Shown here in pieces: positions 8,753 to 15,672 of a stretch of DNA of 64,000 nt. A program made the translations under genes and the position numbers. Origin of the DNA: an uncultured Pseudomonadota bacterium (lineage in GTDB: Bacteria > Pseudomonadota > Gammaproteobacteria > Steroidobacterales > Steroidobacteraceae); assembly GCA_903838705.1 (NCBI GenBank), contig CAILZL010000008.1, forward strand, positions 1 to 64,000, in the 5' to 3' direction. Position 1 is the first letter of the stretch; the number at the start of each line of letters is the position of its first letter. The notes under the pieces were generated by a model, which was not told the origin of the DNA, did not search any database, and was given only the letters and a program-made list of their open reading frames with translations.

Positions 8753-9943
8753 CTATGAGCGCTTGAGACTATTGGATCGTGATGCTCGATCATTACCGCT
8801 CAGGCGCATCAGTGATCCCATCACCAGAGCAATTGCAGGATCAGTCAGAGAGCTTGTGTGTCCTGCCTGCCAGAGCTGTACTATCTCCAGCGAAAATACA
8901 GTAGCCACCACCGCAATCATGGCGCTGCGCATGCTCAATCCGTTCTCTTTAAGTAACCACGTGAACGCGCCGAAGATAAATAGTTTGCGTAAAAGCTGAT
9001 CTGGATCAATCGGCATGCCCTGCTCAAACCAGCCAAGGAACGGCCACAGATCAAATTGATGATCAATTCCGATAAAGACAAATGGTGACAGACTTTCGTA
9101 AACCAGCCAGGCTACAAATGCCAATGTCATCAACATGGTTTGCGGTGTACCGCGCAGTTTGTGCAACACCACCAGAGTCGGCAATAACAGCAGCAGGGCC
9201 AGTAACTCGGAAACGATAAAGGGCTGTGTCACAAACAGCAGGCGCCCGATCATCACCACCATGATTACTGTCAGCAATGCTTCATTGCTGCGTTGCCGGT
9301 TTGCGAAACTTAATACAGCCTGTGCGATAACGAGCCAGAACAGTAGATATTTCACGATCATCGGCAGTGAGTAGCTCCCTTCCATAAAGGGACGCAGTGC
9401 CAGCTTCAGACGTGACAGACTGACACCGGGGTCAAATTCTGCCAACCGCCATAAAACCCAGGTACATATCAATAGCAGCGCACTCCGGTCACCGGGCCGG
9501 TTGCGGGAATTGGGCGACATATAAACCAGTCCGCTCAGACCTCGCCAGATAATCCCTGCAAGTGCACCCACTGATGTACCTGCCGCATTCAGAACAATAT
9601 CTCTCAGGCTTGGAACTCGAATCGTCAGGTAAACCTGCAGAATTTCGATGCTCAGTGAAAGCAGCGAGCCCAGCAGAGTAGCAATAATGGCTGCCCATAT
9701 TGCGCCTGACCGGACTCTCAGCCACAGCATTACGCAAAATCCAAAGGGCAGGTAAAGCAGGACATTGCGTACCTGATCTGCACGACCTGCACGTGCCCAG
9801 GTTAGTTGTAGCAGCGCTGCCTTGAACGTTGGGTGACTGGCATCAAATCTGAAATCAAATGGATACAGTGAGCCGTATCCAATCAATGCGATTACACCCA
9901 GCAACAGCCAGAGAATGAGACCTGAAGATTGCCGGCGGGCCAT
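8753..9943 (-). CDS. VanZ-like integral membrane protein
   Basis: A 396-residue polytopic membrane protein. The N-terminal third fits the VanZ-like domain, with the conserved pattern DQVRNVLLYLPFGFCVM and a following membrane-helix run; a second VanZ-like segment is suggested near the C-terminus (LLRKLFIFGAFTWLL and FSLEIVQLWQAGHTSSLTD). I chose the ATG at 9943 because it overlaps the cyoE stop in a TAATG arrangement; the longer frame would run far into cyoE. Function is not known; family members occur near cell envelope genes. Confidence 0.8.
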   Translation of the reverse strand: MARRQSSGLILWLLLGVIALIGYGSLYPFDFRFDASHPTFKAALLQLTWARAGRADQVRNVLLYLPFGFCVMLWLRVRSGAIWAAIIATLLGSLLSLSIEILQVYLTIRVPSLRDIVLNAAGTSVGALAGIIWRGLSGLVYMSPNSRNRPGDRSALLLICTWVLWRLAEFDPGVSLSRLKLALRPFMEGSYSLPMIVKYLLFWLVIAQAVLSFANRQRSNEALLTVIMVVMIGRLLFVTQPFIVSELLALLLLLPTLVVLHKLRGTPQTMLMTLAFVAWLVYESLSPFVFIGIDHQFDLWPFLGWFEQGMPIDPDQLLRKLFIFGAFTWLLKENGLSMRSAMIAVVATVFSLEIVQLWQAGHTSSLTDPAIALVMGSLMRLSGNDRASRSNSLKRS

Positions 9944-10836
9944 TACAGAACCAGACGCAGGTAATGATCCACCAGCAGCATGGTAAACAGCAACGACAGG
10001 TAGGTTATCGAGAAACCAAAAGTACGCATTGGTAAACCCGTAGTTGGCCACAGCTTGAGCTTGAGCGCGTAGCCGATGAATATGCCGCCAAGTATCAGAG
10101 CTGAGGTCAGATACAGCAATCCTGACAAGCCTGTCAGATATGGCAGCAGCGTTACCAGCAGCAGCAGAATGGTGTAAAGCAGTATATGCAGGCTGGTAAA
10201 TTCCACTCCATAGACCACCGGTAGCATGGGAATTCCCACCTTTGCGTAATCATCTCGACGCGCAATTGCCAGCGCCCAGAAGTGCGGCGGTGTCCAGATG
10301 AATATGATCAGGAACAGCAGCAAGGCGTTGTGATCCACCTGACCGGTTGCAGCCGCCCATCCAAGAACTGGTGGCGCAGCACCTGCCGCCCCACCAATGA
10401 CAATATTCTGCGGCGTAGCATGCTTGAGCCAGACGGTATAAACGATGGCATAACCGATCAGTGAAACGAAAGTCAGCACCGCTGTCAGCAGATTTACCCA
10501 AATCACCAGCATCAGCATGGAAATGATTCCTAATGCGATGGCGTAGATGATTGCCTGCCGTTCGCTGACATGCCCGAGCGGTATCGGTCTGCCCTGGGTT
10601 CGCTTCATGTGCAGATCAAAGCGCCGGTCCAGAACATGGTTGATGGCCGCAGCTGACGATGCCGCCAGCGCAATGCCGAGATTACCGAAGATCAACGCCT
10701 GTACGGGCGGCCATGCCGGAACAGCCAGAAGCATGCCCACAAATGCGGTGAATACGATCAGCAGCACCACTCGTGGCTTGCCGAGTTCGTAATAGTCACG
10801 CCAGGTGGCAGTGTGGGTAGCGGCTAATGTACTCAT
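9943..10836 (-). CDS. cyoE: Protoheme IX farnesyltransferase
   Basis: UbiA-superfamily membrane enzyme that adds a farnesyl group to protoheme to make heme O for terminal oxidases. The 297-residue protein has about nine membrane helices and the Mg-prenyl diphosphate motif NHVLDRRFDLHMKRTQGRP (about residues 66-84), plus the second cluster ARRDDYAKVGIPMLP. The ATG at 10836 is preferred; an in-frame TTG lies 27 bases upstream. No oxidase subunit gene is adjacent. The downstream VanZ-like gene is coupled through the 1-base stop/start overlap. Confidence 0.95.
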   Translation of the reverse strand: MSTLAATHTATWRDYYELGKPRVVLLIVFTAFVGMLLAVPAWPPVQALIFGNLGIALAASSAAAINHVLDRRFDLHMKRTQGRPIPLGHVSERQAIIYAIALGIISMLMLVIWVNLLTAVLTFVSLIGYAIVYTVWLKHATPQNIVIGGAAGAAPPVLGWAAATGQVDHNALLLFLIIFIWTPPHFWALAIARRDDYAKVGIPMLPVVYGVEFTSLHILLYTILLLLVTLLPYLTGLSGLLYLTSALILGGIFIGYALKLKLWPTTGLPMRTFGFSITYLSLLFTMLLVDHYLRLVL

Positions 10837-11047
10837 CCGGAACGGTAATGACGCATCTATCAAGGACGAGCATTGTACACATCAGCCTCAGGACTGTGCT
10901 GCATCACGGCTATCGCGGCGGATAAGTCTGTTGGCTGGAGTAGAAAAAATAATGATCGAGAGAAAATTCAACTTCCTGTTTGCGGGTGCCGGTACTGATT
11001 CTTTTTCTTATTTCCGGCTTGCAACTTCCATGTCTATGCGGGCCTGC

Positions 11048-11080
11048 AATTTCCCCCGGCTTTTCTTGCCGGGGGAAATT
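11048..11080. terminator. Strong GC-rich hairpin after the DUF6152 gene
   Basis: A perfect 13-bp stem: arm 11048-11060 (AATTTCCCCCGGC) pairs with 11068-11080, loop of 7 bases. It lies 10 bases beyond the stop of the minus-strand DUF6152 gene. T-rich sequence follows only on the plus strand (TTTTATC), so it is probably bidirectional. Confidence 0.8.
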
Positions 11081-11090
11081 TTATCTGCTG

Positions 11091-12161
11091 TTAGCCAGCG
11101 TTAGTACAGCCGTATGGCATCACTGATGCGCCGGGCTGATACTGCCAGTATCTGCCTGACACTGTCGGGCTGGTGCTCGACTTCAGTGTGTAGTTCAGAC
11201 GATTGCGGTCATCTGACAACTCGAAAGTTTCCGTGTAGACAACATCAGGTGAACCCTGTGTATTTGAAGTCGTAACGGTCAGCTTCTTGTTTTTGTTTTC
11301 CAGAACACCAGTCGAGTAACCATTCATGCTGGGCGCGCCCACGGCCTTATGAGGGGCACCCGTGATGTTGATTTCACGAACAGTGTCGTTTTCTTCAACC
11401 TTGAGGATGATCTTCTTGTTCTTGGCAATCTGATCAATCAGCTGGATCGGATAAGGTGAACCCATTTCCTGAGTCCAGGCCTTTGGAGTACATACAACAA
11501 TCTTGCCGTCAGCAGTTGTCGCACCCATGCCGCCGCCTGCCGCAGGAGCTGCGCCCATGCCACCGCCCGCATCCATACCGGGTGCTGGAGCCATGCCTTC
11601 AGCAGGAGCAGCTGAACCGCCCGAAATCACGTGCATGCCGTGGCTGTTATTGTCGTTGTAAACGGTAGTCCAGACTGAGAAAACCGTAGATGGACGCTTG
11701 TTGATATCGTTCTCAACTACCTTACCGTGCAAGGCATCGTCGTTACCGATCACTTCATCAGACCAGCGAGGTGCTGCACCACGCAGGAAAACAACTTCCT
11801 TACCATTAGCCAGCAGGAGGTGATTCATGAACAGGCCAAAGTTTGCTGCGCCAGGCAGAGGACCAAATCCTGACACTTTGATTTTGCTGCCAACGGTGAA
11901 CAGGGATCTGTCAATGCTCATCCGGTTCAGTGCGCTGACTGAGTTAGTTTCAACGGTCCACTCTTTTTCCTTTGCTGTGCCGCCATCAACAGTAAACTTG
12001 AAGGTGACATGCGGGTTGGTCCATTGAACGGACTTGATCACGCCGGACAGCTCAATTTCCTTGGTTGTGTCGTATTGACCGTTCCAACCGTGGTGTGCAA
12101 CCGCTACAGACGCAGCACTGACTAACAGTATTGCGCTAAGTATTGAACTAGTGATTTTCAT
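11091..12161 (-). CDS. DUF6152 family exported protein
   Basis: A 356-residue secreted protein. From the ATG at 12161 a signal peptide is visible (ILSAILLVSAASVAVAHHGW), and the mature N-terminus is the DUF6152 signature: HHGWNGQYDTTKEIELSG, then TNPHVTFKFTV. A low-complexity Gly/Ala/Met-rich linker (PAEGMAPAPGMDAGGGMG, about residues 190-218) leads to a second beta-rich part not seen in the other DUF6152 protein of this window (42.5 kb). Family function is unknown; the fold resembles small periplasmic OB/beta domains. It has its own terminator and stands alone. Confidence 0.75.
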   Translation of the reverse strand: MKITSSILSAILLVSAASVAVAHHGWNGQYDTTKEIELSGVIKSVQWTNPHVTFKFTVDGGTAKEKEWTVETNSVSALNRMSIDRSLFTVGSKIKVSGFGPLPGAANFGLFMNHLLLANGKEVVFLRGAAPRWSDEVIGNDDALHGKVVENDINKRPSTVFSVWTTVYNDNNSHGMHVISGGSAAPAEGMAPAPGMDAGGGMGAAPAAGGGMGATTADGKIVVCTPKAWTQEMGSPYPIQLIDQIAKNKKIILKVEENDTVREINITGAPHKAVGAPSMNGYSTGVLENKNKKLTVTTSNTQGSPDVVYTETFELSDDRNRLNYTLKSSTSPTVSGRYWQYQPGASVMPYGCTNAG

Positions 12162-12591
12162 TTGATGTGCCACTCTCTGATGATTTCTCATGAATCAATT
12201 GCGTAATTTGTACGCACCTGATCCTGCTTGTGAAATAAAACAATTACCCGCCACTCTTGGAGACAAAGTATGAGCCCAAGTGCCACAGGTGCAAAGCAAT
12301 TATTTGTTAACGTCTTACTTTATCAGGGAAATTACTTATTTTCTATCCGTTGAAGCGGCAAGGACCTGCGCACCACACCCCCGCCGCCAAGTTCCAGATG
12401 CTGCGCCTGATTCAATTCTTAACTTTGCTGATCTCTACGCAGTATTCAGGAAGTTGATGCAAAACTTCACTTATACCCAGGCAATCAGGCCCGGCATTAA
12501 GATTTGCCATAACGACCTGACACCACACTGATCACATTAGTGCAACACTGTTACGACTTTTACAGTCAGGTCGTTGGCTTCTGTTAAGCCA
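12162..12591. other. Intergenic stretch without a supported gene
   Basis: Between the DUF6152 start and the first IS1182 remnant. The small frames here have no ribosome site, no domain and no start in context. The promoter of the DUF6152 gene must lie near 12170-12260; nothing else stands out. Confidence 0.5.
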
Positions 12592-12715
12592 GCCATATCA
12601 ACCGTTTCACACTGTGGGGTCAGGCAAAGGTGGATGCGCAATGGAAGTTGTATTGCTGGTGTAAAACATCGAGGAACTGGCCAAGCATGGACGCTGGCCA
12701 TGAGGCGAGAAGCTC
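12592..12715 (+). pseudogene. C-terminal remnant of an IS1182-family transposase
   Basis: In one frame the sequence reads NRFTLWGQAKVDAQWKLYCW (12600-12659), and in a second frame NIEELAKHGR (12665-12694). Together they match the conserved end of IS1182-family transposases (RGQAKVDAQWKLYCLVHNIEKL...). A frameshift lies near 12660, and the rest of the transposase is missing. The right terminal repeat follows at 12819-12833. The element is dead; whether the deletion or the frameshift came first cannot be said. Confidence 0.7.
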
Positions 12716-12818
12716 AGCAAAGCCAACAAGCTATCACTTCAACTCGTCTGCAAGATAAGCAAACTGAAATCACTCGATGGCCTGCGAGCGAGAAGTGGCG
12801 TCGAGATTCAATAAAGGG

Positions 12819-12833
12819 TTTTTCTACAGTCTC
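12819..12833 (-). repeat. Right terminal inverted repeat of the IS1182-family remnant
   Basis: Reads GAGACTGTAGAAAAA on the minus strand, inward from its end at 12833. It matches 14 of 15 bases of the repeat at 13544-13558, which abuts an N-terminal transposase fragment of the same family. That pairing, each end next to the expected part of a transposase, is why I call both terminal repeats. Confidence 0.65.
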
Positions 12834-12960
12834 AACGTGTGCGTTAACCGGCAAAACGGAGCCGACTTGCCGGCGGAGTGGTTTGCAGTGTGACGTAAAA
12901 TTTGGAAAGCAAAAGCAAATGCCCCGATCCAAGCTGGCCACATTGAACGCCTTATTAGGC
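12834..12960 (-). repeat. Degenerate attC-like site at the 3' end of the HEPN gene
   Basis: On the minus strand the site opens with GCCTAAT (one base off an R'' GCCTAAC), which contains the stop codon of the HEPN gene, then GCGTTCAA as L''. The far side has TTAACGC (12847-12841), able to pair with it if the C is extrahelical, and CGTT at 12837-12834 where the R' core should begin. A CCGGCAA/TTGCCGG hairpin (12848-12873) lies inside. R' is interrupted directly by the IS terminal repeat. Degenerate, so only tentative. Confidence 0.4.
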
Positions 12961-13530
12961 ATTTTGCCTTTCTCGGAGGTATCGCAAAAAATCTAATACG
13001 TCTCCTTTGCAACCACCACAGCCGAAATCTAAAGGGCCAAGTCCAATGGCTTTACCCACCTCGTCACAATAGGCCTGCAAGTTTACAAAAAATTGGCCAA
13101 GCTCGTTTTCAGTTGTTGAACCTAACACAAGTCCGTTTACCTGACAGTCTCTATCGAAATGAGCATTGCGCTTGTCTCGAGCAGGCTTAATTTTTTTACC
13201 GTATTTAAGGAGTTCGTCAGCGATGGCTCTGATTTCTGTTGACAACAACCCATTCACATTGAGCTGCTGATTTATTAGCTCTATCGTGATGTTTTCGAGC
13301 GTTACGCCTTTCCTATTTGTGCTCGGCGAGTCCATTATTTTGCAGACCTGCAGTAACCAATCTCGCTGCATTATGTCAGCGATATCACTGAAAAATGTCG
13401 GAGCAACCTTTGTCAGTAGATCTCGGTTTTCATCATTAAATAGATTGGTATAAGTGAAATAGGCCTGCACCAAACTTATACAGTGATCTCTGAGATAATT
13501 AAAATCTTCTAGCAGTTTTGAATGCGCCAT
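12955..13530 (-). CDS. HEPN/AbiU2-like protein, cassette-borne
   Basis: A 191-residue, probably all-alpha cytoplasmic protein. The segment MQRDWLLQVCKIMDSPSTNR followed by a basic stretch and RDKRNAHFD (RX5H with a polar residue after the Arg, about residues 143-151) resembles the HEPN fold of the AbiU2-like group, which are proposed RNA-cleaving toxins or abortive-infection factors. The C-terminus has a Cys cluster (FGCGGCKGD). I take the ATG at 13530; the longer frame starts inside an IS terminal repeat. The stop lies within an attC-like core, and GTCAGGC lies just upstream of the start, as in an integron cassette. No antitoxin gene is seen. Confidence 0.65.
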   Translation of the reverse strand: MAHSKLLEDFNYLRDHCISLVQAYFTYTNLFNDENRDLLTKVAPTFFSDIADIMQRDWLLQVCKIMDSPSTNRKGVTLENITIELINQQLNVNGLLSTEIRAIADELLKYGKKIKPARDKRNAHFDRDCQVNGLVLGSTTENELGQFFVNLQAYCDEVGKAIGLGPLDFGCGGCKGDVLDFLRYLRERQNA

Positions 13531-13543
13531 GGAAATGCCTGAC

Positions 13544-13560
13544 GAGGCTGTAGAAAAATC
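13544..13560 (+). repeat. Left terminal inverted repeat of a second IS1182-family remnant
   Basis: Reads GAGGCTGTAGAAAAATC inward on the plus strand and directly follows GCCTGAC (13537-13543 region), a near-match to the integron core. The transposase N-terminal fragment starts about 75 bases further in the same direction. Confidence 0.65.
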
Positions 13561-13634
13561 ATGCATCAATCTTGCTTACTGCAATGCCATCTATCAAGCT
13601 CAAGCCATCGGAGAAGACAGTGATGGATGCATGC

Positions 13635-13840
13635 ATGGCGCGTTGCAAGCACATTGATACCGATCCCCGATTGCTGGCTGTTGATCTGAGTCAGCAACTG
13701 ATGCCCGGTACGTTCGAGCAAGCACTGAATTACCTGCTGGATTACCAGATCGACCTGTCCGGACTGGATGCACGGTTCTGCAATGCTGAATCCGGTGCAC
13801 CGGCGTACCCCCCCAGTGATGTTGCTCAAGCTGATCCAGT
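13635..13840 (+). pseudogene. N-terminal fragment of an IS1182-family transposase, frameshifted
   Basis: From the ATG at 13635 the frame reads MARCKHIDTDPRLLAVDLSQ, QLMPGTFEQALNYLLD and ARFCNAESGAPAYPP, the hallmark N-terminus of IS1182-family transposases. A run of seven C at 13808-13814 shifts the frame; with six C it would continue PVMLLKLI as in the family. Homology then stops at about 13840, where an attC-like half site begins. It cannot be the same copy as the C-terminal remnant at 12.6 kb unless rearranged, because the order and orientation are wrong. Confidence 0.75.
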
Positions 13841-13841
13841 T

Positions 13842-13870
13842 GGCGCTCCGCTTGAGGCTAGGGGTTAGGC
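13842..13870 (-). repeat. Half attC site (R''-L'') of the protease cassette
   Basis: On the minus strand GCCTAAC (13870-13864) is followed by CCCTAG and then CCTCAAGCGGAGCGCC, the arrangement of R'', spacer and L'' in many proteobacterial attC sites. The matching L'-R' half is not found downstream; the sequence passes straight into the IS1182 fragment. It lies 25 bases after the stop of the S1C protease gene. Confidence 0.5.
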
Positions 13871-13894
13871 GTTAACTCTTCGCTTACCACCTAT

Positions 13895-15268
13895 TTAGTC
13901 GCATTCCTTATAATTTCTAGCGATGCATGCGGTTACCAATTCTTGGGCGGTAGTTCTTTGCTCCGGGGTTAGGCCATTACCGTTCATACTTCTCAACTCG
14001 GCAGCTTTGCTGCTTTCTCCTTCCTTCTGGGCTGCAATAACTGCCCACATGAAGCCGCGAACCCTATCTCTAGAGACCCCGTCGCCATAATAGTACGCCA
14101 TGCTCAATTGTGTCTGCGCTATAGACTGTCCCTGTGCTGCCGCAAGTTTGTACCACTTAACTGCTTCGGCATGGTTTTCGGAGACGCCCTTACCTCCATA
14201 ATAGATCAGACCTAGAAATAGTTGAGCCAGCGGAAAGTCTTGGCTGGCCGCCAAGCGGAACCACTTAGTCGCTTCTACATAGTCTTGTACGACGCCATGC
14301 CCATTAAAATAAGCTAACCCGAGGAAGTTCTGAGCACGGGCGTTAAGTTGCGTTGCCGCGAGCCGACTCCACTTCAAGGCTTCGCTGTAGTCTTGAGCAA
14401 CTCCACTTCCATTGTAATATATTTGCGCTAGATTTTGTTGTGAGGTGGCATCGCCGCGAATGGCGGCCTCCTTGCAAGCAAGCACGGCATCTGCATACTT
14501 GGCGTTACTGGCGTTTTCAGTGCACTTGGCTGACAAAGTGGTCAGGTCCGTTAGCTTTCGCGTCGCTATTACGAGTGCTATAGACTTCTCTACCGTTTCA
14601 GACAATTCAACTAGATCCTTTGGTTTGCGCCGTGGTGAAGTTGGTCTTGCTTTTGCGGCAGCTTCTTCAGTAACCAACAGTTCAGCTAGATAGTTTGCCT
14701 TAACCGCATAGTTGACGTTCTCTGCTACTGTGCCACTCGTTGCAAGCATATATAGGGAGCTAAGTTTTGAGGCCACTACGCCGACAACATCACCATCCAT
14801 GTTCACCATAGGGCCACCAGAGTTCCCGGGTTGGATTGGAATAGTGATCTGAAAGACCGTCGGTTCATCCTGAATACCAGAGAGAGAACTTACGATTCCA
14901 TCGGAGAGTTTCGGCTCCTTGCCTTGAACGTCGATGTTTGGAAATCCTATGGTTGCGACGCGCGCTCCTCTCTTGACGTTCTGCGAATTTGCTATCGACA
15001 ATGGGATAAATGTGCTGCCTTCCACTTTCAAGAGCGCTAGGTCGTTCTTGGCATCCACTCGAACAACTCGTGCCGTAAGCTTCTTACCAGCACGGTCTTG
15101 GATTACGATACTTTCGCTGTCCCTGACGACGTGATAGTTAGTAGCGAAGTAGCCGCTTCTTGTTACGAAGAATCCAGTTCCAGAATAGGTGTCTATGGAC
15201 TGTGATTCGGCGAGCTTACAAAGGCACAGGCACAGAAATGTCGTGAATGCGATCAGTGTTTTGTTCAT
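13895..15268 (-). CDS. Secreted S1C trypsin-like protease with Sel1 repeats
   Basis: A 457-residue protein starting at the ATG with SD AGGAGCGAC; a longer frame exists but lacks a ribosome site. Signal peptide: LIAFTTFLCLCLCKL. A trypsin-like domain follows with the triad His in ATNYHVV, Asp in KNDLALLKVE and Ser in QPGNSGGPM (about residues 45-200), as in DegP/HtrA but with no PDZ domain. The C-terminal half is four or five Sel1/TPR-like repeats of the form YYNGSGVAQDYSEALKWSRL. It probably works in the periplasm. It sits in a cassette-like unit bounded by GTTAGGC upstream (15350-15344) and an attC half site downstream. Confidence 0.85.
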   Translation of the reverse strand: MNKTLIAFTTFLCLCLCKLAESQSIDTYSGTGFFVTRSGYFATNYHVVRDSESIVIQDRAGKKLTARVVRVDAKNDLALLKVEGSTFIPLSIANSQNVKRGARVATIGFPNIDVQGKEPKLSDGIVSSLSGIQDEPTVFQITIPIQPGNSGGPMVNMDGDVVGVVASKLSSLYMLATSGTVAENVNYAVKANYLAELLVTEEAAAKARPTSPRRKPKDLVELSETVEKSIALVIATRKLTDLTTLSAKCTENASNAKYADAVLACKEAAIRGDATSQQNLAQIYYNGSGVAQDYSEALKWSRLAATQLNARAQNFLGLAYFNGHGVVQDYVEATKWFRLAASQDFPLAQLFLGLIYYGGKGVSENHAEAVKWYKLAAAQGQSIAQTQLSMAYYYGDGVSRDRVRGFMWAVIAAQKEGESSKAAELRSMNGNGLTPEQRTTAQELVTACIARNYKECD

Positions 15269-15343
15269 GTCGCTCCTGAGTGGCTGACGGCGTCTTGCAA
15301 ATCGGTGAGGCTCTTGCTGAACCAGCACGATTGCGGCTTTGAC

Positions 15344-15350
15344 GCCTAAC
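15344..15350 (-). other. Cassette-like 5' boundary GTTAGGC
   Basis: On the minus strand GTTAGGC matches the integron core R' consensus GTTRRRY and lies 76 bases upstream of the protease ATG, where a cassette's 5' boundary would be. No attI site or integrase gene is found beyond it. The match is short; it gains weight only with the downstream half attC at 13842-13870. Confidence 0.4.
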
Positions 15351-15672
15351 TAGAAATATAGGCTCAGTGATATGAGCCCACATGTCCTTTTACAAAGGTA
15401 CTGAGTACTGTATGTGTGGCAAGCCATTCCTATGTCTCCTTTGCTTTTCAATTGGTTGAGACTTTGTAGCACGCAATATTGGAAAACAGCAAGTACGACA
15501 TTTGAGGGTCAATGAATAACCCAGCGCTGGATCAGGTCAGGCACAAGGCCCGGCGCAAACCTTACGGCTTGCGCACTGAAGTAGTCTGCACAATTAGCTG
15601 GCTAAAGATGCTGTGTCATATCTTTAGTCAGCAAGCAGGCCTCATACGCAGGCTGCGTATACTGGCTTTGTA
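15351..15672. other. Intergenic stretch with three perfect or near-perfect hairpins
   Basis: No supported gene. Hairpins: GGCTCA/TGAGCC at 15361-15378; GCTGGCTAAAGAT with ATCTTTAGTCAGC at 15597-15632 (13 bp with one G-T pair, 10-base loop); ATACGCA/TGCGTAT at 15644-15660. The last two lie just beyond the ntrC stop and could act together as its 3' end processing or termination signal, though neither has a clear T run on the minus strand. Confidence 0.6.

Noticed and set aside
12574-12996. 140-residue open frame on the plus strand
   Set aside because: It runs through the IS1182 remnant, its terminal repeat and the attC-like site in a frame unlike the transposase; no ribosome site or domain.
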